Positions 12,717 through 23,819 of a DNA stretch of 64,000 nucleotides are shown piece after piece. The notes beneath the pieces are model-generated. The model ran no database searches and was not told where the DNA came from. It saw only the letters and a list, made by a program, of their open reading frames with translations. Position 1 is the first letter of the stretch. The number at the start of each line of letters is the position of its first letter. A program made the position numbers and the translations under genes. Source of the DNA: Clarkia xantiana subsp. parviflora (taxonomy: Eukaryota > Streptophyta > Magnoliopsida > Myrtales > Onagraceae); the NCBI GenBank assembly GCA_036873135.1, contig JAPTYO010000007.1, positions 20,628,763 to 20,692,762 on the forward strand, written 5' to 3'.

Positions 12717-13133
12717 GAGCATCCACAATGGTTTTACCTAAATTCTATTCTTTAAAGTTGCCACGTAGACATTTATGTACACTTTAAGTAATACGTAAAT
12801 TTAAGACACACGTAAAAAATATTTTCTCTGCAATCGTATTACTTAAACATATTCCTTAAATATATTTTATTATTAAATTTTCCAACAACCACCAATAAGA
12901 TATTAGCATTAATTATAAAATGAATTAATTTATAATAAAAAATTGGTTACGTAATACATAGTGCATTACTTAAATTTAAGGAATGCTTTATGTAAAAACA
13001 TAAATTTACGTGTGGGTCCCATCTTTAAGGAATGTTATGTAAAACCACTGTAGATAGTTTTTGTTGATTTACTTAAATAAACATGTAGGACCCACGTTTA
13101 CGTATTCTTTACGTAATACCACTGTGGATGCTC
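12717..13133. mobile_element. Tourist-like MITE copy 2 (417 bp)
   Basis: Same terminal inverted repeats as copy 1 and flanked by TTA at 12714-12716 and 13134-13136. It shares the central TTA with copy 1, so the two sit head to tail with no spacer. Its length equals that of the inverted copy at 23022-23438, suggesting 417 bp is the family's standard size. No coding capacity. Confidence 0.9.
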
Positions 13134-13136
13134 TTA

Positions 13137-14640
13137 GAGATGATAATTCGTTATAATGGTAAAATACATAATCATATTTTAAACCTTATTTACAGTCAAT
13201 TTTTTTTATGTAATTTTGAATTATTTATTCTTCATGTATTCGTGTTGTAATAGTTTGGTAAAGTATATGTATAATTTATTCTGTGAGCCTAAATGATAAA
13301 TTTGTATATGATAGTTTTTTTTTTTTTTTGGAAAAGTTTGTGTTTAAAGTTCAATGTTATAGTTTAATTAATTATGCTACTGACGATGCATTTAAATTGA
13401 GTATTGCAATATCAATATGGATAATTTTTTTTCATATCTTGGTTTAGTTATATAGGATTTTTTTTGGTATATACAATTGCTAGGATTTGTTGTTGGTGTT
13501 CAACCCCTTTAAGTTTAGGGTTTCTATGATTCCGGAATTTGCTTCTAGGAAATTCACACAGTTCAAATTTCTCTTTGAAAAGGCCCATGGTCTTGAGTGT
13601 ATCAAATCTTATTTTTCTTTGGGCTGTGCTCTAACTATGTTGATCCAGCCTTTAAGCAAATAAGTCGCACTGAATATATAATATATAGAAAGAAAAATGA
13701 AATAATAATAATAATAATAATATATAGCGTGGCTCATTGACTTGGACCATATGAAGGTTAGTTGCACCAACTGAAAGCAAGTGATATAGTTGTAAATGAA
13801 AGTGGATGCTGATTGTTCCTCTTTTTAATTGAGCTTTTCTGGATATATATAATTCATATTATTTCAAAAATTTGGTTCAAGGGTAAGAATTAAATTAGAA
13901 GTAAAAAAAGGAGATCAATGTAAAATTTTAAAAGGTAAAATTGAGGTTATTTAAATTTTATAGAGTAAAAATATATGTCACAAAAGTTTAGGGAAAATTG
14001 CCTCATGGAATGACACCGGCTCCGTCCTGGTATACTTGTCAAGAATTAGATAAGCAAATGGAGGTTTTCACATTTTAAATGAAGTCATGAAAAATTGAAT
14101 TTGCGCACTATGATATCATATCAAGAATCAGACACGTGTTTTAATTAATTAATTGTCTCACAAAGCTAGAATTTGTAAGTAAAGGTCTCTAACACATTTT
14201 ATTTCGTACTTTACTATATTCTCTTACAAATGTGCATGATATAATGATTAAGTGTCGAAAAATTGAGTTTATGTAAGCTCGACTTTATTTTAGTGTAACC
14301 ACTTATGTAAATATAGATGGACCGAAGATCTGAACTAAAAGATCTCAGCAAGGACATGGAGTGAAGTTAGCCAGCGCCATATGTACGCACTTATACTATG
14401 AGTAATTATATATAGAGAGAGATCACATAATTGGAAGTTTATAAAACTTGGAAGTCAACAAATGAAGTCCTCCACTACTGTCCAACTACCTGGTTACGTT
14501 GTGAGGATGATTGACCTTATCAGATAACACAAGAAGAGGCTTTATACATGTAATAAGTTATTATTATTACATCATCATCATCATCACAAGAGTAGTTCAT
14601 ATATATATATTCATACGCACTCTCTTCATTTTACACTGCC
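13137..14640. other. AT-rich intergenic DNA
   Basis: No gene seen. A short ATA run lies near 13700. The region just before 14830 may have held the first exon of the pfkB gene (an ATG at 14660 opens MSSRNSLP), but the frame does not continue into a recognisable kinase N-terminus, so I do not annotate it as an exon. Confidence 0.5.
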
Positions 14641-14824
14641 CAGTGCCCTGAACAAAGGGATGTCTTCTCGGAATTCTCTTCCTCTCCGCCATGTCCCAAT
14701 AATTGTATTCTCTCTCTCTTCATGCATATGCATGCATATTGCATACACTTACATCTGAACCTGTTTGTTACAGTTGAATTAATTTCTTGTATATCCGGGT
14801 TTGTTGCTGTTAAATTCCACATTA

Positions 14825-15336
14825 GACCGAGTCAAACACAATGAGCCAATAGAGAGCAATCATTTATGCCAGTATAGAGTTTCATCTAAAACTAATTAGA
14901 AATAGGATGAGGTTAGTCCAATTGCATACATAGTGCTCTAACAATTAGAATACCAGAACGTGGTCTTTTACAGACTCGCGGTAGAGTTCACTTTACCATT
15001 GCCAATGAATGATTTAGTTTTAACTATATGTGGGATAATTATAACTCGATTATTTTACAGTTTCGTGGTAAACGAGTGAATCCTTCATATATGAGAACAT
15101 TCAACTGTGGAACTACTATATATTGCTCTCATATATATGTATACATTGTCATTGATTTGCTTTCTCCTTTATATTGTTGAAAATTTTACCTTATTTTTTT
15201 AGATTCAAGGGGGTGGAGATGCTGCACATACTTTAACTTGCACCGCACGTTTAGGCCTAGGCTCATTTCCAAGGTAATTCTATTTTACTTTCACCAGCAA
15301 GATCATTATTATACTAGCTACTTCAGAGTATATATC
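14825..15336 (+). pseudogene. Duplicated 5' piece of the pfkB kinase gene (copy 1)
   Basis: This 0.5 kb is nearly the same as 18071-18581. It contains a complete exon copy at 15203-15273, with acceptor TTTTTTTAG and donor AAG|GTAATT, encoding IQGGGDAAHTLTCTARLGLG, the substrate/nucleotide-fold signature of pfkB carbohydrate kinases. It stops exactly where a Copia LTR begins (TGTTAGCAAA at 15337). Small differences from copy 2 (for example one extra AT in the TCATATATATG run) show the two have drifted apart since duplication. Confidence 0.85.
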
Positions 15337-16398
15337 TGTTAGCAAATATCAGGGTCAAATCTGCAAAACTGAAAAGTTGAGAGATCAATCCGCAATTTCT
15401 GAATTTCCGAGGACTAAAATATAATTAGTCAAATTTCAAGTACTTACATATAATTATCACGAAATTATCATGCAAGATATAATTACTCCGAAATTACACG
15501 TAAAAATGACGAAAAACGAATACGTGATTTATAAATACTGAGGCCCGTGCTAACCACGGTCTCCTTAAGGCAATTTCGCCCCACTCCACCCTCGGGTTAT
15601 GCAAAGGAGTTCAAACACGGGGCGATCACCTCCCAGGATTCAACAGTGTCGTCAAAACGTGTTATGCAACGAACACGTTTGACCGAACCGAACCTTATAC
15701 CCGAACACAACAGGATTTTTTTTTTTCCACGAAGCCGATCACGACGGCGGAATAATAACACACACGAATCAACAATAAAAAAAAAATATTGCACTGCAAC
15801 CAACAGCACCTGAGCAAGACACAGAAGAACGATATGTGGATTATAGGAGGAGAATGTGAGGTGATTTTCCGATTGTGTGTCTCAAATGAGAGGGATATGG
15901 CTCCTATTTATACTAGTCTCAGCTGAACCTTGCATTAATGAAGTGAGTTAATTATTCAGCAATCATACAAAACTAATGACAGCAATTAACTTCAGTAATG
16001 GCAACTGTTCAGTTCCACTTCACTTCAATGCAGACTGGTTCATTGAACCTGGACGGAACCAGAGACCGGTTCAACAAAACTAGACCCGCGCAAGGCAAGC
16101 ATTTCCGGACCGACATTCGTGTACGTACGTCGCGGGCACGCACACAAGCCAAGCTTACCGGGGTGGCCATTCGATCCACTCGACTGCACCCCCCCCCCCC
16201 TGCGCGCGTGGAGAGAGTCTTTCATCTAGTAAGTAGTTACTAGTATAAAATGAAATACACATTATATACTAGTAAACACCACTTAAACTGGCCGGTGTGG
16301 TACTTGTTTAAAACAAGTGACTCACGGCACTTGATCCATTTTTCATTCACCAAAAAGTTGAAATGGGCCTAAACCCAATCCAAGGGCCATGTCCAACA
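15337..16398 (-). repeat. Copia 3' LTR
   Basis: The LTR starts TGTTGGACATGGCCC on the minus strand and ends TTTGCTAACA, giving TG...CA termini. A TATA box (TATAAATAG, minus strand, at 15904-15912) sits inside, as expected for the LTR promoter. The polypurine tract lies directly outside the start. It contains a C10-type homopolymer near 16190. Small frames in it are not genes. Confidence 0.85.
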
Positions 16399-17008
16399 AT
16401 CCCCCACATGAATGGAAATTGGAATCCTAACGGTAAATCTAGACTCGAATGTTGTGTTCAACGGTCAATACCTGCAAAGGATAGGTAGAGGTAACCCCTT
16501 TGAACCTAGCCCTTGTGAGATCATGCCTTCTCTACTGACTGGTCTGTAGACGCGATGTCCTTGAACCGACTGTCGTTGGTGTAAATGACGACATAACCCA
16601 CACAGGTACCTTCCTAGTATAGTTCGGTTCACGCCCTGTGATCCCTAGGCCCTGGATCACTAGCCTGGTTCTGCAAGCGTTTCTAAGAATTGCGCCCTCA
16701 ACAATTCCTTTCGAAGCGGCCCCACTTCTCACTCGCATAGGTGATTCTATGTCTCAAGAGCATCTTCACGACTCTGAGTTCTCCTTACGAATCATTAAAA
16801 ACTTTGTGTGAAAATGACCTTGTTTAAGTAATTTTCAATTACTATGTTCGGATTAACCGATGATAGATCAACACCAGCAAAAGCTTAACCTCTTCTCCAT
16901 CACTGTTTGCATCATAGGAATGGGCTCGGGGTGTGACCCCCACAGTGACAACACTCACCCTTGTGATTAGGTTGTCCCATTGAACCAAGTTCTTGGGATC
17001 TCCAGTCA

Positions 17009-18065
17009 TCATGGTTGGGTTTTCCTTCTCAAGAGCGTTTCCTTGACGGGCTTTAGCCCCATTCCTTTCGATGCTTGGCCAAATAACTCTCTGTTTAAGC
17101 CCTTGGTTAGCGGATCCGCAATATTATCGACCGATCTCGTAAAGCTGATGGTGATAATTCCGGTAGAGAGTAATTGTCTAATGGAACTGTGTCTTCGACG
17201 AATATGTCTTGACTTTCCATTATAAATGAAATTGTGCGCTCTGCCGATCGCGGCTTGACAATCGCAATGTATGCAGATTGCGGGCACAGGTTTTGGCCAT
17301 CTCGGAACATCCTCGAGGAAATGGCGTAGCCATTCTGCCTCTTCGGCACTTTTATCCAGTGCGATAAACTCAGACTCCATCGTGGATCTGGCTGTGACTG
17401 TTTGCTTTGAGGATTTCCACGACACTGCTGCACCTCCTAAGGTGAATACGTAACCACTCATACTCAAAGAGTCCGTATCTCTGGAGTCGGACACCCAGTT
17501 TGCATCACTATAGCCTTCGACCACGGAAGGACTTCTAGTATAGTGTAAACCATGACTCCGAGTATATCTCAGATACCTCAGTAACCTGATTACCCCATGC
17601 CAGTGATCAACACTGGGGTTACTCGTATATCGACTCAAAACACTAACAGCGTGTGCGATATCTGGCCGAGTGCATGACATCAAATACATGACACTTCCTA
17701 TAATTCGAGCATACTCAATTTGGGAAACTGAATCTCCCTTGTTCTTTGAGAAGTACTTACTCGTATCAATTGGGGTAGTGACCTCGTTCTTGTCATCCTT
17801 GATAAATTTATCCAAAATCTTATCAACGTAATGACTTTGACTTAGAACGAGACCTTCCGACGTTCTATGAATTTTGATTCCAAGAATTACATCGGCAAGG
17901 CCCATATCTTTCATGTCGAACCTCGAACTCAACATATGCTTAGTGGACCGGACCATCTCATCGTTACTTCCAACGATAAGCATGTCATCTACGTAAAGAC
18001 ACAGAATAACATACCCATTATCTGTATCTTTCACGTAAACACATTTGTCACACTCATTTATGTTA
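17009..18065 (-). pseudogene. Copia polyprotein C-terminal remnant (RT end + RNase H)
   Basis: An open frame with the RT active-site block [13 protein letters not shown], then [20 protein letters not shown], and RNase H blocks [40 protein letters not shown] and [13 protein letters not shown]. These are Ty1/Copia signatures in the right order. The frame has no gag, protease or integrase because the element is cut at about 18070; its apparent first 15 codons come from kinase-gene DNA beyond the breakpoint. Not a host gene. Confidence 0.92.
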
Positions 18066-18070
18066 ATATA

Positions 18071-20585
18071 GGCCGAGTCAAACACAATTGGCCAGTAGAG
18101 AGCAATCATTTATGTTAATATAGAGTTTCACCTAAAACTAATTAGTAATAGGATGAAGTTAGTCTAATAGCATATATAGTGCTCTAACAATTAGAATACC
18201 AGAGCGTGGTCTTTTACAGACTCGCGGTAGAGTTCAGTTTAACGATGCCAATGAATGATTTAGTTTTAACTATATGTGGGATAATTATAACTCGATTATT
18301 TTACAGTTTCGTGGTAAACGAGTGAATCCTTCATATATGAGAACATTCAACTGTGGAACTACTATATATTGCTCTCATATATGTATACATTGTCATTGAT
18401 TTGCTTTCTCCTTTATATTGTTGAAAATTTTACCTTATTTTTTTAAGATTCAAGGGGGTGGAGATGCTGCAAATACTTTAACTTGCACCGCACGTTTAGG
18501 CCTAGGCTCATTTCCAAGGTAATTCTATTTTACTTTCACCAGCAAGATCATTATTATACTAGCTACTTCAGAGTATATATCCTGATAATGCCCAGTGTAT
18601 TTGCTGCATATCCGTCCAGATTTCCGATGACGTGCCAGGATTGTATACTGAACGAGCTAAACTATGATTGGTGTCGATACTTCTTTTCTCGTGGTAAATT
18701 TCAGATATCATTATCAGATGCTAATTCAATGAACATATTCAATATTTAGTATACCTTCAAATTAAATTTTGCAGGTTGCTAAGGAAGGTGTAACACCATT
18801 TTCATACGTTATCGTGGATCAGAAAACGTGAGATTCAGATCATATGGTTATTGAACTTCACGATTTAACTTCATTACGGTTTGATTCATTTTGAAGGTTT
18901 CTCAAATATCTATATATATACTCTGTAAACTCGTATAGGAATACCCGAACATGTATTTTTACCCCGGGGTATCCTCCAATGAGACCCAACGATCTTTCCT
19001 TGTCAACTGTTGAAGATGCCATAAAAGGCGCAAGAATCGTATACTTTGATGGGAGATTGACCGACACTGCTCTAATCGTCGCCCAACAGGTCAAAATATG
19101 GTTTTTTTATTGAATATTTCTGTCGATAAACTTAATGAAATAAATTGAACAATGTCATGTTTCTGCTTTGTCACTAGCTCTAAAAATCTTGAGAGATTTC
19201 CGATTTGTTCGTTGTTTGTTGGTTTAGGCAGTGCAGAAGAACATACCGATTCTTCTCGATGCAGAACGGGTACGAGAAGGGCTCGATGATATTCTGTTCT
19301 TAGCTAATTATGTTGTATATATGTGCAACAAAGTTTCCACAGGTAATATTATTGTTCATTCAACTGTTTTGATTTCTTATAGTTTTGCTTAGATTCTTGA
19401 TTTAAACCACATCATATGGATTATATTCTCTGCACACAACAGGCATGGAACAAAGCACCATCTATAGCAAGTGGCCTTATCTCCATGCTTTTGAGGTTGC
19501 ACAAACTGGAGTTTGTCATTGTAACGTTGGGAGCAGACATCATGCTCGAGAGGGTCGAAGATGGTAATTAAGTTAACAACTTTTAAAATATGAACTATAG
19601 TGTGCTGAGATTATGAGACGGCTTGTTAAGATGCACGTTTTATTATTTACATGGTATTCGAATTTAGAGCACACAAGTTAAAATCTTGCTGAGTGCCCTT
19701 TAAAATGTAAAAACCCCGCGTCTTTTTTAACAAATAAGCATCAAAAGTTATGCAGAACATTACTGTAATGCATATTATGTACAGAATGTGCACTCGAAGA
19801 AGTTGATGTCGATACAGTCTTGCAATCCCTGCTGCAAAAAAAGGATGATAAAATTGCTGCACCAGTGTGTATCCCATCGGTAAATATTCCATTAATTGGA
19901 CGTTACTTAACAGTATTTAGGATTATCATATGTTCTATAATTTTATTTTATTTTTGCTCGTAGGGAGTTATGAACTTGAGCGCGAAAGGGATCGGGGCAG
20001 TTCGTGGTAGACTATATGTAGGGACGGCCGAGAAAATACCTCCATCGATACTACTGGTGCCGGCGATGCTTTTATCGGAGCAGTTATATATGGTACTCAG
20101 TAATTTCCTTATATATGTGCATCTGCTGATAAAAGATTGTCGATACTGATTTCGGGTTTTTTATTTTTTTTGTAGCTTTATGTACCGAAATGCCTCCAGA
20201 GAAAATGCTGCCGTTTGCTGCAAAAGTGGTAAATAACACTCACATTGTATCTTCATTTACATCCCAATAATGTTGAACAGGAAATGGAGTTTGGTGTAAA
20301 AGTGGTAAATAACACTCACATAATTAAGTATACTAGGAAATGGAGCACTGTGGTTTTACTCTGCCATTGCACTATCTTTAACAAAAGATGTTTGCTTTTT
20401 GGGGATTCAAAGTAGCTTTTATTTTGCCTATGGTGTTGGGGCCATATGTATATTGACATTCAAACTTTTTGTGTCACACTGGTGCCATTTTACAGGCAGC
20501 GACCGGGTGTCGAGCCCTAGGAGCTAGAACGAGTCTACCACTCATCTCCGATCCGTGTCTAGCACCGTTCCTACCCGGTGCGTGA
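18071..20585 (+). pseudogene. pfkB-family carbohydrate kinase pseudogene (main body, copy 2)
   Basis: Exons with preserved GT-AG sites: 18448-18518, 18620-18693, 18775-18827, 18939-19089, 19228-19342, 19443-19563, 19785-19879, 19964-20092, 20176-20228, 20496-20585. Decoded blocks follow the plant pfkB order: IQGGGDAANTLTCTARLGLG, VAKEGVTPFSYVIVDQ, NTRTCIFTPGYPPM, IVYFDGRL...ALIVAQQ, IPILLDAERVREGLDD, SMLLRLHKLEFVIVTLG, AMG-type linker, then AALGAR-like CRALGARTSLPLISDP and a stop at 20583-20585. The catalytic DTTGAGDAFIGA block is present but out of frame with the upstream IPPS (short deletion in the 19964-20092 exon), and the 18620-18693 exon is split over three frames (ILNELNYD, then GVDTSFLV). 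The N-terminal exon is not found. Family members phosphorylate small sugars or nucleosides; this copy should be inactive. Splice sites are still good, so decay looks recent. Confidence 0.88.
20200..20320 (+). repeat. Small tandem duplication over the penultimate pfkB exon end
   Basis: The segment AAAAGTGGTAAATAACACTC, spanning the end of the exon and its donor, occurs at about 20222 and again at about 20300. The second copy offers a duplicate donor site in the following intron. It is another sign of relaxed constraint on this locus. Confidence 0.7.
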
Positions 20586-23021
20586 AATTAATAACGTCGC
20601 CGCAGGTGCAATTTTCATGTTCTTCATATATATATAGAAGCTAGCTAAGAAGGTGTAGTTAGTATTCTCCAGCAACCATGTCTTGAGAAAGTAAGTGTTT
20701 GAGTGATTATTAGTTTAAACTTTATAGTCTACCAAAACTTGTACTAAAAATTGCAATAAAGAAACACCCTTTTCAGCTGTCATTTTACCTAATCTGATAC
20801 TTTTGTGCTTCAAGTCAGTTCTGGTCTATTTTGGAGTAGTTGATAGATCATATTGTTTGATCGTACCAATTTGTAAAACGAGTTACCATCTCTAAAAACG
20901 AATTAAATTCAAAACTCAGTAGAAATGTCTTTAAAAAATAAAAGTTTGTATTATGTTTATTTTGAAGTAAATTAAAAAATTTTTAGTTCTTTTTTTCTAA
21001 GGTTAGTTTTTTTTTTTTTTTTAAATGTAAGTAGGTGGTCTGTTCAGACATTTGTTATTATTAACTATTAATGTTGATTATTTAATAATTAAAAGAGATA
21101 TTGAGGTATATATGCAGTGCAGCCCAATTTAATTCCCTCTAACTGAAGTGGGTGGCACGTTTACATCATTCTACAACTATGCATTTAAGAAGATTTCCCT
21201 CCATTTCTGATAATAATGCATTCAAGAAAATAATTCAATTGTTTGATTGATTATGAAAGATATTATTATATTACCGTTAAAGTTCAAATGAAAGCTTTGC
21301 GTGTTTCTTTTCAAGCAAGCACCGCGATCATATGCAAATTGCTAATGCTGCTATACGTGGTGGTGGGTCCTCCCAAAGCAACTGGTTGTCGTTTCCCAAC
21401 ATCAACGATTCAACATGTAGACTCCGTGAGTCACGGCGGTGACCGACTGGCCGTTGACCCCGCCGTTTCCCCACCAACATCAATCCATCCGACGGCTTCT
21501 ATTCCACTGTCCAGTGACTCATACTTATCTTGATCGTCAATTTGCACTGCCCCACGGAAAATTTCATTTTATGTCCAGAATATAATATATATCATAAATA
21601 AATCTTATGAATCATGGAATGCTTTAAAATCTTCATGTGCATGGTTAAAGTTTTCCGCCAAACAATTTTGAAAGGAATTTTAAAAAAGGAATCCCAATCT
21701 TTTAAAATTATTATATAAGTTGTTATAAAATATTATAAATTAAATTATAGTTTTTTTTGCCAAGGTCTTAAATTATATAAAGAACTTGCCTAATTTAGTG
21801 AAATTTTACTATATATTATACAATAACATGAGTGTCAAATTATGAGATTCAAACATGCGGTGAAAACTTTGTGAACAAGACAAGACAACTTTGCAAGATT
21901 TAACTAATTTTCTTTATTACAAAGAAAACACTAATTTTATTTTATAGGTCATATTATATACACGAAAATAATGAGTATGTGAATCCGGATTATATATTTA
22001 TATAAATAAAATATTTATTTAGTCATATAGATTGCAATTGTAATGCAACGTAACATATAAGCAAGAAAAGGGCTTGGGCGGAAGAATAAAAGGAGAAGGA
22101 TGAAGCAGAAAGCGCCAAAGGTGCTAACGTGGGAAAACGCGCTCGAACGTGCATAGGAAACCTTTGCAAACTGCTCCGCCGGTACCACGCGCCATTGGTA
22201 TGCACTCGCCACGGTGCCGAGTATTCCTATTTAAAATCCATGGACGTTGATGCTAATTCCCCGTGAGTGCGTGGGATTCCATTTATCGAATAGCCAACGA
22301 CATATTTTCTGTTCTACTTTTCTGACGTGGCGATGGAAATAGAATTCTCACTCTTTAGATGTCCGCTTAATTATTAAGTTAAAATATTAGGTAATGAATT
22401 TAAGTTTTAATAAAATGGATCAAAATTAATAAGGGTGTTACACATTTTTTATGTTATTAAAAAAGATTAAATATTTTTTTTTTTGTATTTAGAAAAAATA
22501 TTTTTTTTTGTATTTATTATATAATATTTTTTTTTTAATATTGTAATTAAATAATAATTTTTTTACAGTCTTCTAATTTACGAATAAATTTTTATATAAA
22601 ATGTGAAAATTTTAGAAAGATATATAATATTATATATTTCTATAGTAAAATTATAATTAAAGTACGAGACAAAACATAATAAATATTCGCAATTCAGTTC
22701 AGATTTTTGGACAATTTGTTATACATTTAAAACTTTTTTTTATTAAATATATTATGAGGTCCATATCGTATATCTTTTTCATAATTTATTATTTTCAATC
22801 AAATTAGTTAAGACATGTAATGTAAGCAAGACATTGAAATGTTTTTTCTTTTTAATAACACGAGACATTGAAATCGTCAGATTAGAACACTGACAAGTTA
22901 ATCACCGCATATCGACAAATTGATGCGATTATGTGTTTTTGAACACGTGTACATAAAACACCGATACCGGTTCTTAGTAATTATAATTGTTGGAGATAAC
23001 GCCAGTTACATAAGCCTTTTA
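20586..23021. other. Intergenic, no recognised gene
   Basis: AT-rich with two less AT-rich islands, 21350-21540 and 22060-22290. An open frame at 21243-21533 covers the first island but has no recognisable domain, no codon pattern like the neighbouring genes and no clear transcript signals, so I do not call it. The islands could be old promoter DNA. Confidence 0.5.
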
Positions 23022-23438
23022 GAGCATCCACAGTGATATTACGTAAAGATTACGTAAACGTGGGTCCTACATGTTTATTTAAGTAAAGTAACAAAAACTA
23101 TCTACAGTGGTTTTACATAGCATTCCTTAAATATGGGACCCACACGTAAATTTATGTTTTTACATAAAGCATTCCTTAAATTTAAGTAATGCACTATGTA
23201 TTACGTAACCAATTTTTTATTATAAATTAATTCATTTTATAATTAATGCTAATATCTTATTGGTGGTTGTTGGAAAATTTAATAATAAAATATATTTAAG
23301 GAATATGTTTAAGTAATACGATTGCAGAGAAAATATTTTTTACGTGTGTCTTAACTTTACGTATTACTTAAAGTGTACATAAATGTCTACGTGGCAACCT
23401 TAAAGAATACAATTTATGTATAACCATTGTGGATGCTC
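23022..23438. mobile_element. Tourist-like MITE copy 3 (417 bp, inverted)
   Basis: Ends GAGCATCCACAGTGA and CCATTGTGGATGCTC, flanked by TTA at 23019-23021 and 23439-23441. Its interior is the reverse complement of copy 2 at 12717-13133, including the CACCAATAAGATATTAGC block, with the same 417-bp length. No coding capacity. Confidence 0.9.
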
Positions 23439-23441
23439 TTA

Positions 23442-23816
23442 GAGTATCAAAATACATAACCTCAATTCCTATCTCACTTTCTAGTGATATATTAGCGCCA
23501 ACTAATTATCATGTCATTAAAATTAATAGTGTCTAAGAATTGTCTATCACCACTCCAATGGTGTCTACATTTGTCAACCTCATGATATATCTTTATATTA
23601 TATCAATACATACTAAACAAAACAAAATATAAATAGAAAAAGAAAGAGAAATAACATTAAAAAATGAAAAAGTAATGGTAAAATAATAGTGAGATGTGAG
23701 AGAGTGGATCCCTTCTGGAAGGGGTTGGACAAGTAAATAAAGTTCTTTCCAATATAACGAGACAAAATAACTTGCCACATGGAGGAGTTGTCAAAAATGC
23801 TTGCATTGTGGATGCT
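23442..23816. mobile_element. Probable second MITE abutting copy 3
   Basis: It starts GAGTATCAAAATAC directly after the TTA of copy 3 and ends GCATTGTGGATGCT before TTA at 23817-23819. The right end matches the Tourist terminus; the left has decayed (GAGTATC for GAGCATC). The interior differs from copies 1-3, so it may be a related subfamily that inserted at the same TTA. Confidence 0.6.
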
Positions 23817-23819
23817 TTA

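Larger units (their letters stand above)
15337..18070 (-). mobile_element. 5'-truncated Copia LTR retrotransposon inside the pfkB locus
   Basis: Reading the minus strand: the end of reverse transcriptase and RNase H from about 18065 to 17009, then a polypurine tract GTGGGGGAT beside 16398, then a 3' LTR 16398-15337 (1,062 bp, TGTTGGACAT...TTTGCTAACA, canonical TG...CA). The 5' LTR, gag, protease, integrase and most of RT are missing. The right edge is a direct fusion to kinase-gene sequence. It is a dead copy, unrelated at the sequence level to the intact Copia at 52.9-57.9 kb. Confidence 0.9.

Noticed and set aside
14660..14760. First exon of the pfkB gene (ATG at 14660)
   Set aside because: The first few residues are suggestive, but the frame does not continue into a kinase N-terminus or a convincing donor.
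15547..16738. Several 60-90 codon frames on both strands
   Set aside because: They lie in the Copia LTR and the adjacent non-coding part of that element.
21243..21533. 96-codon frame in a less AT-rich island
   Set aside because: No domain, no homology I recognise, no splice or transcript signals; likely chance.
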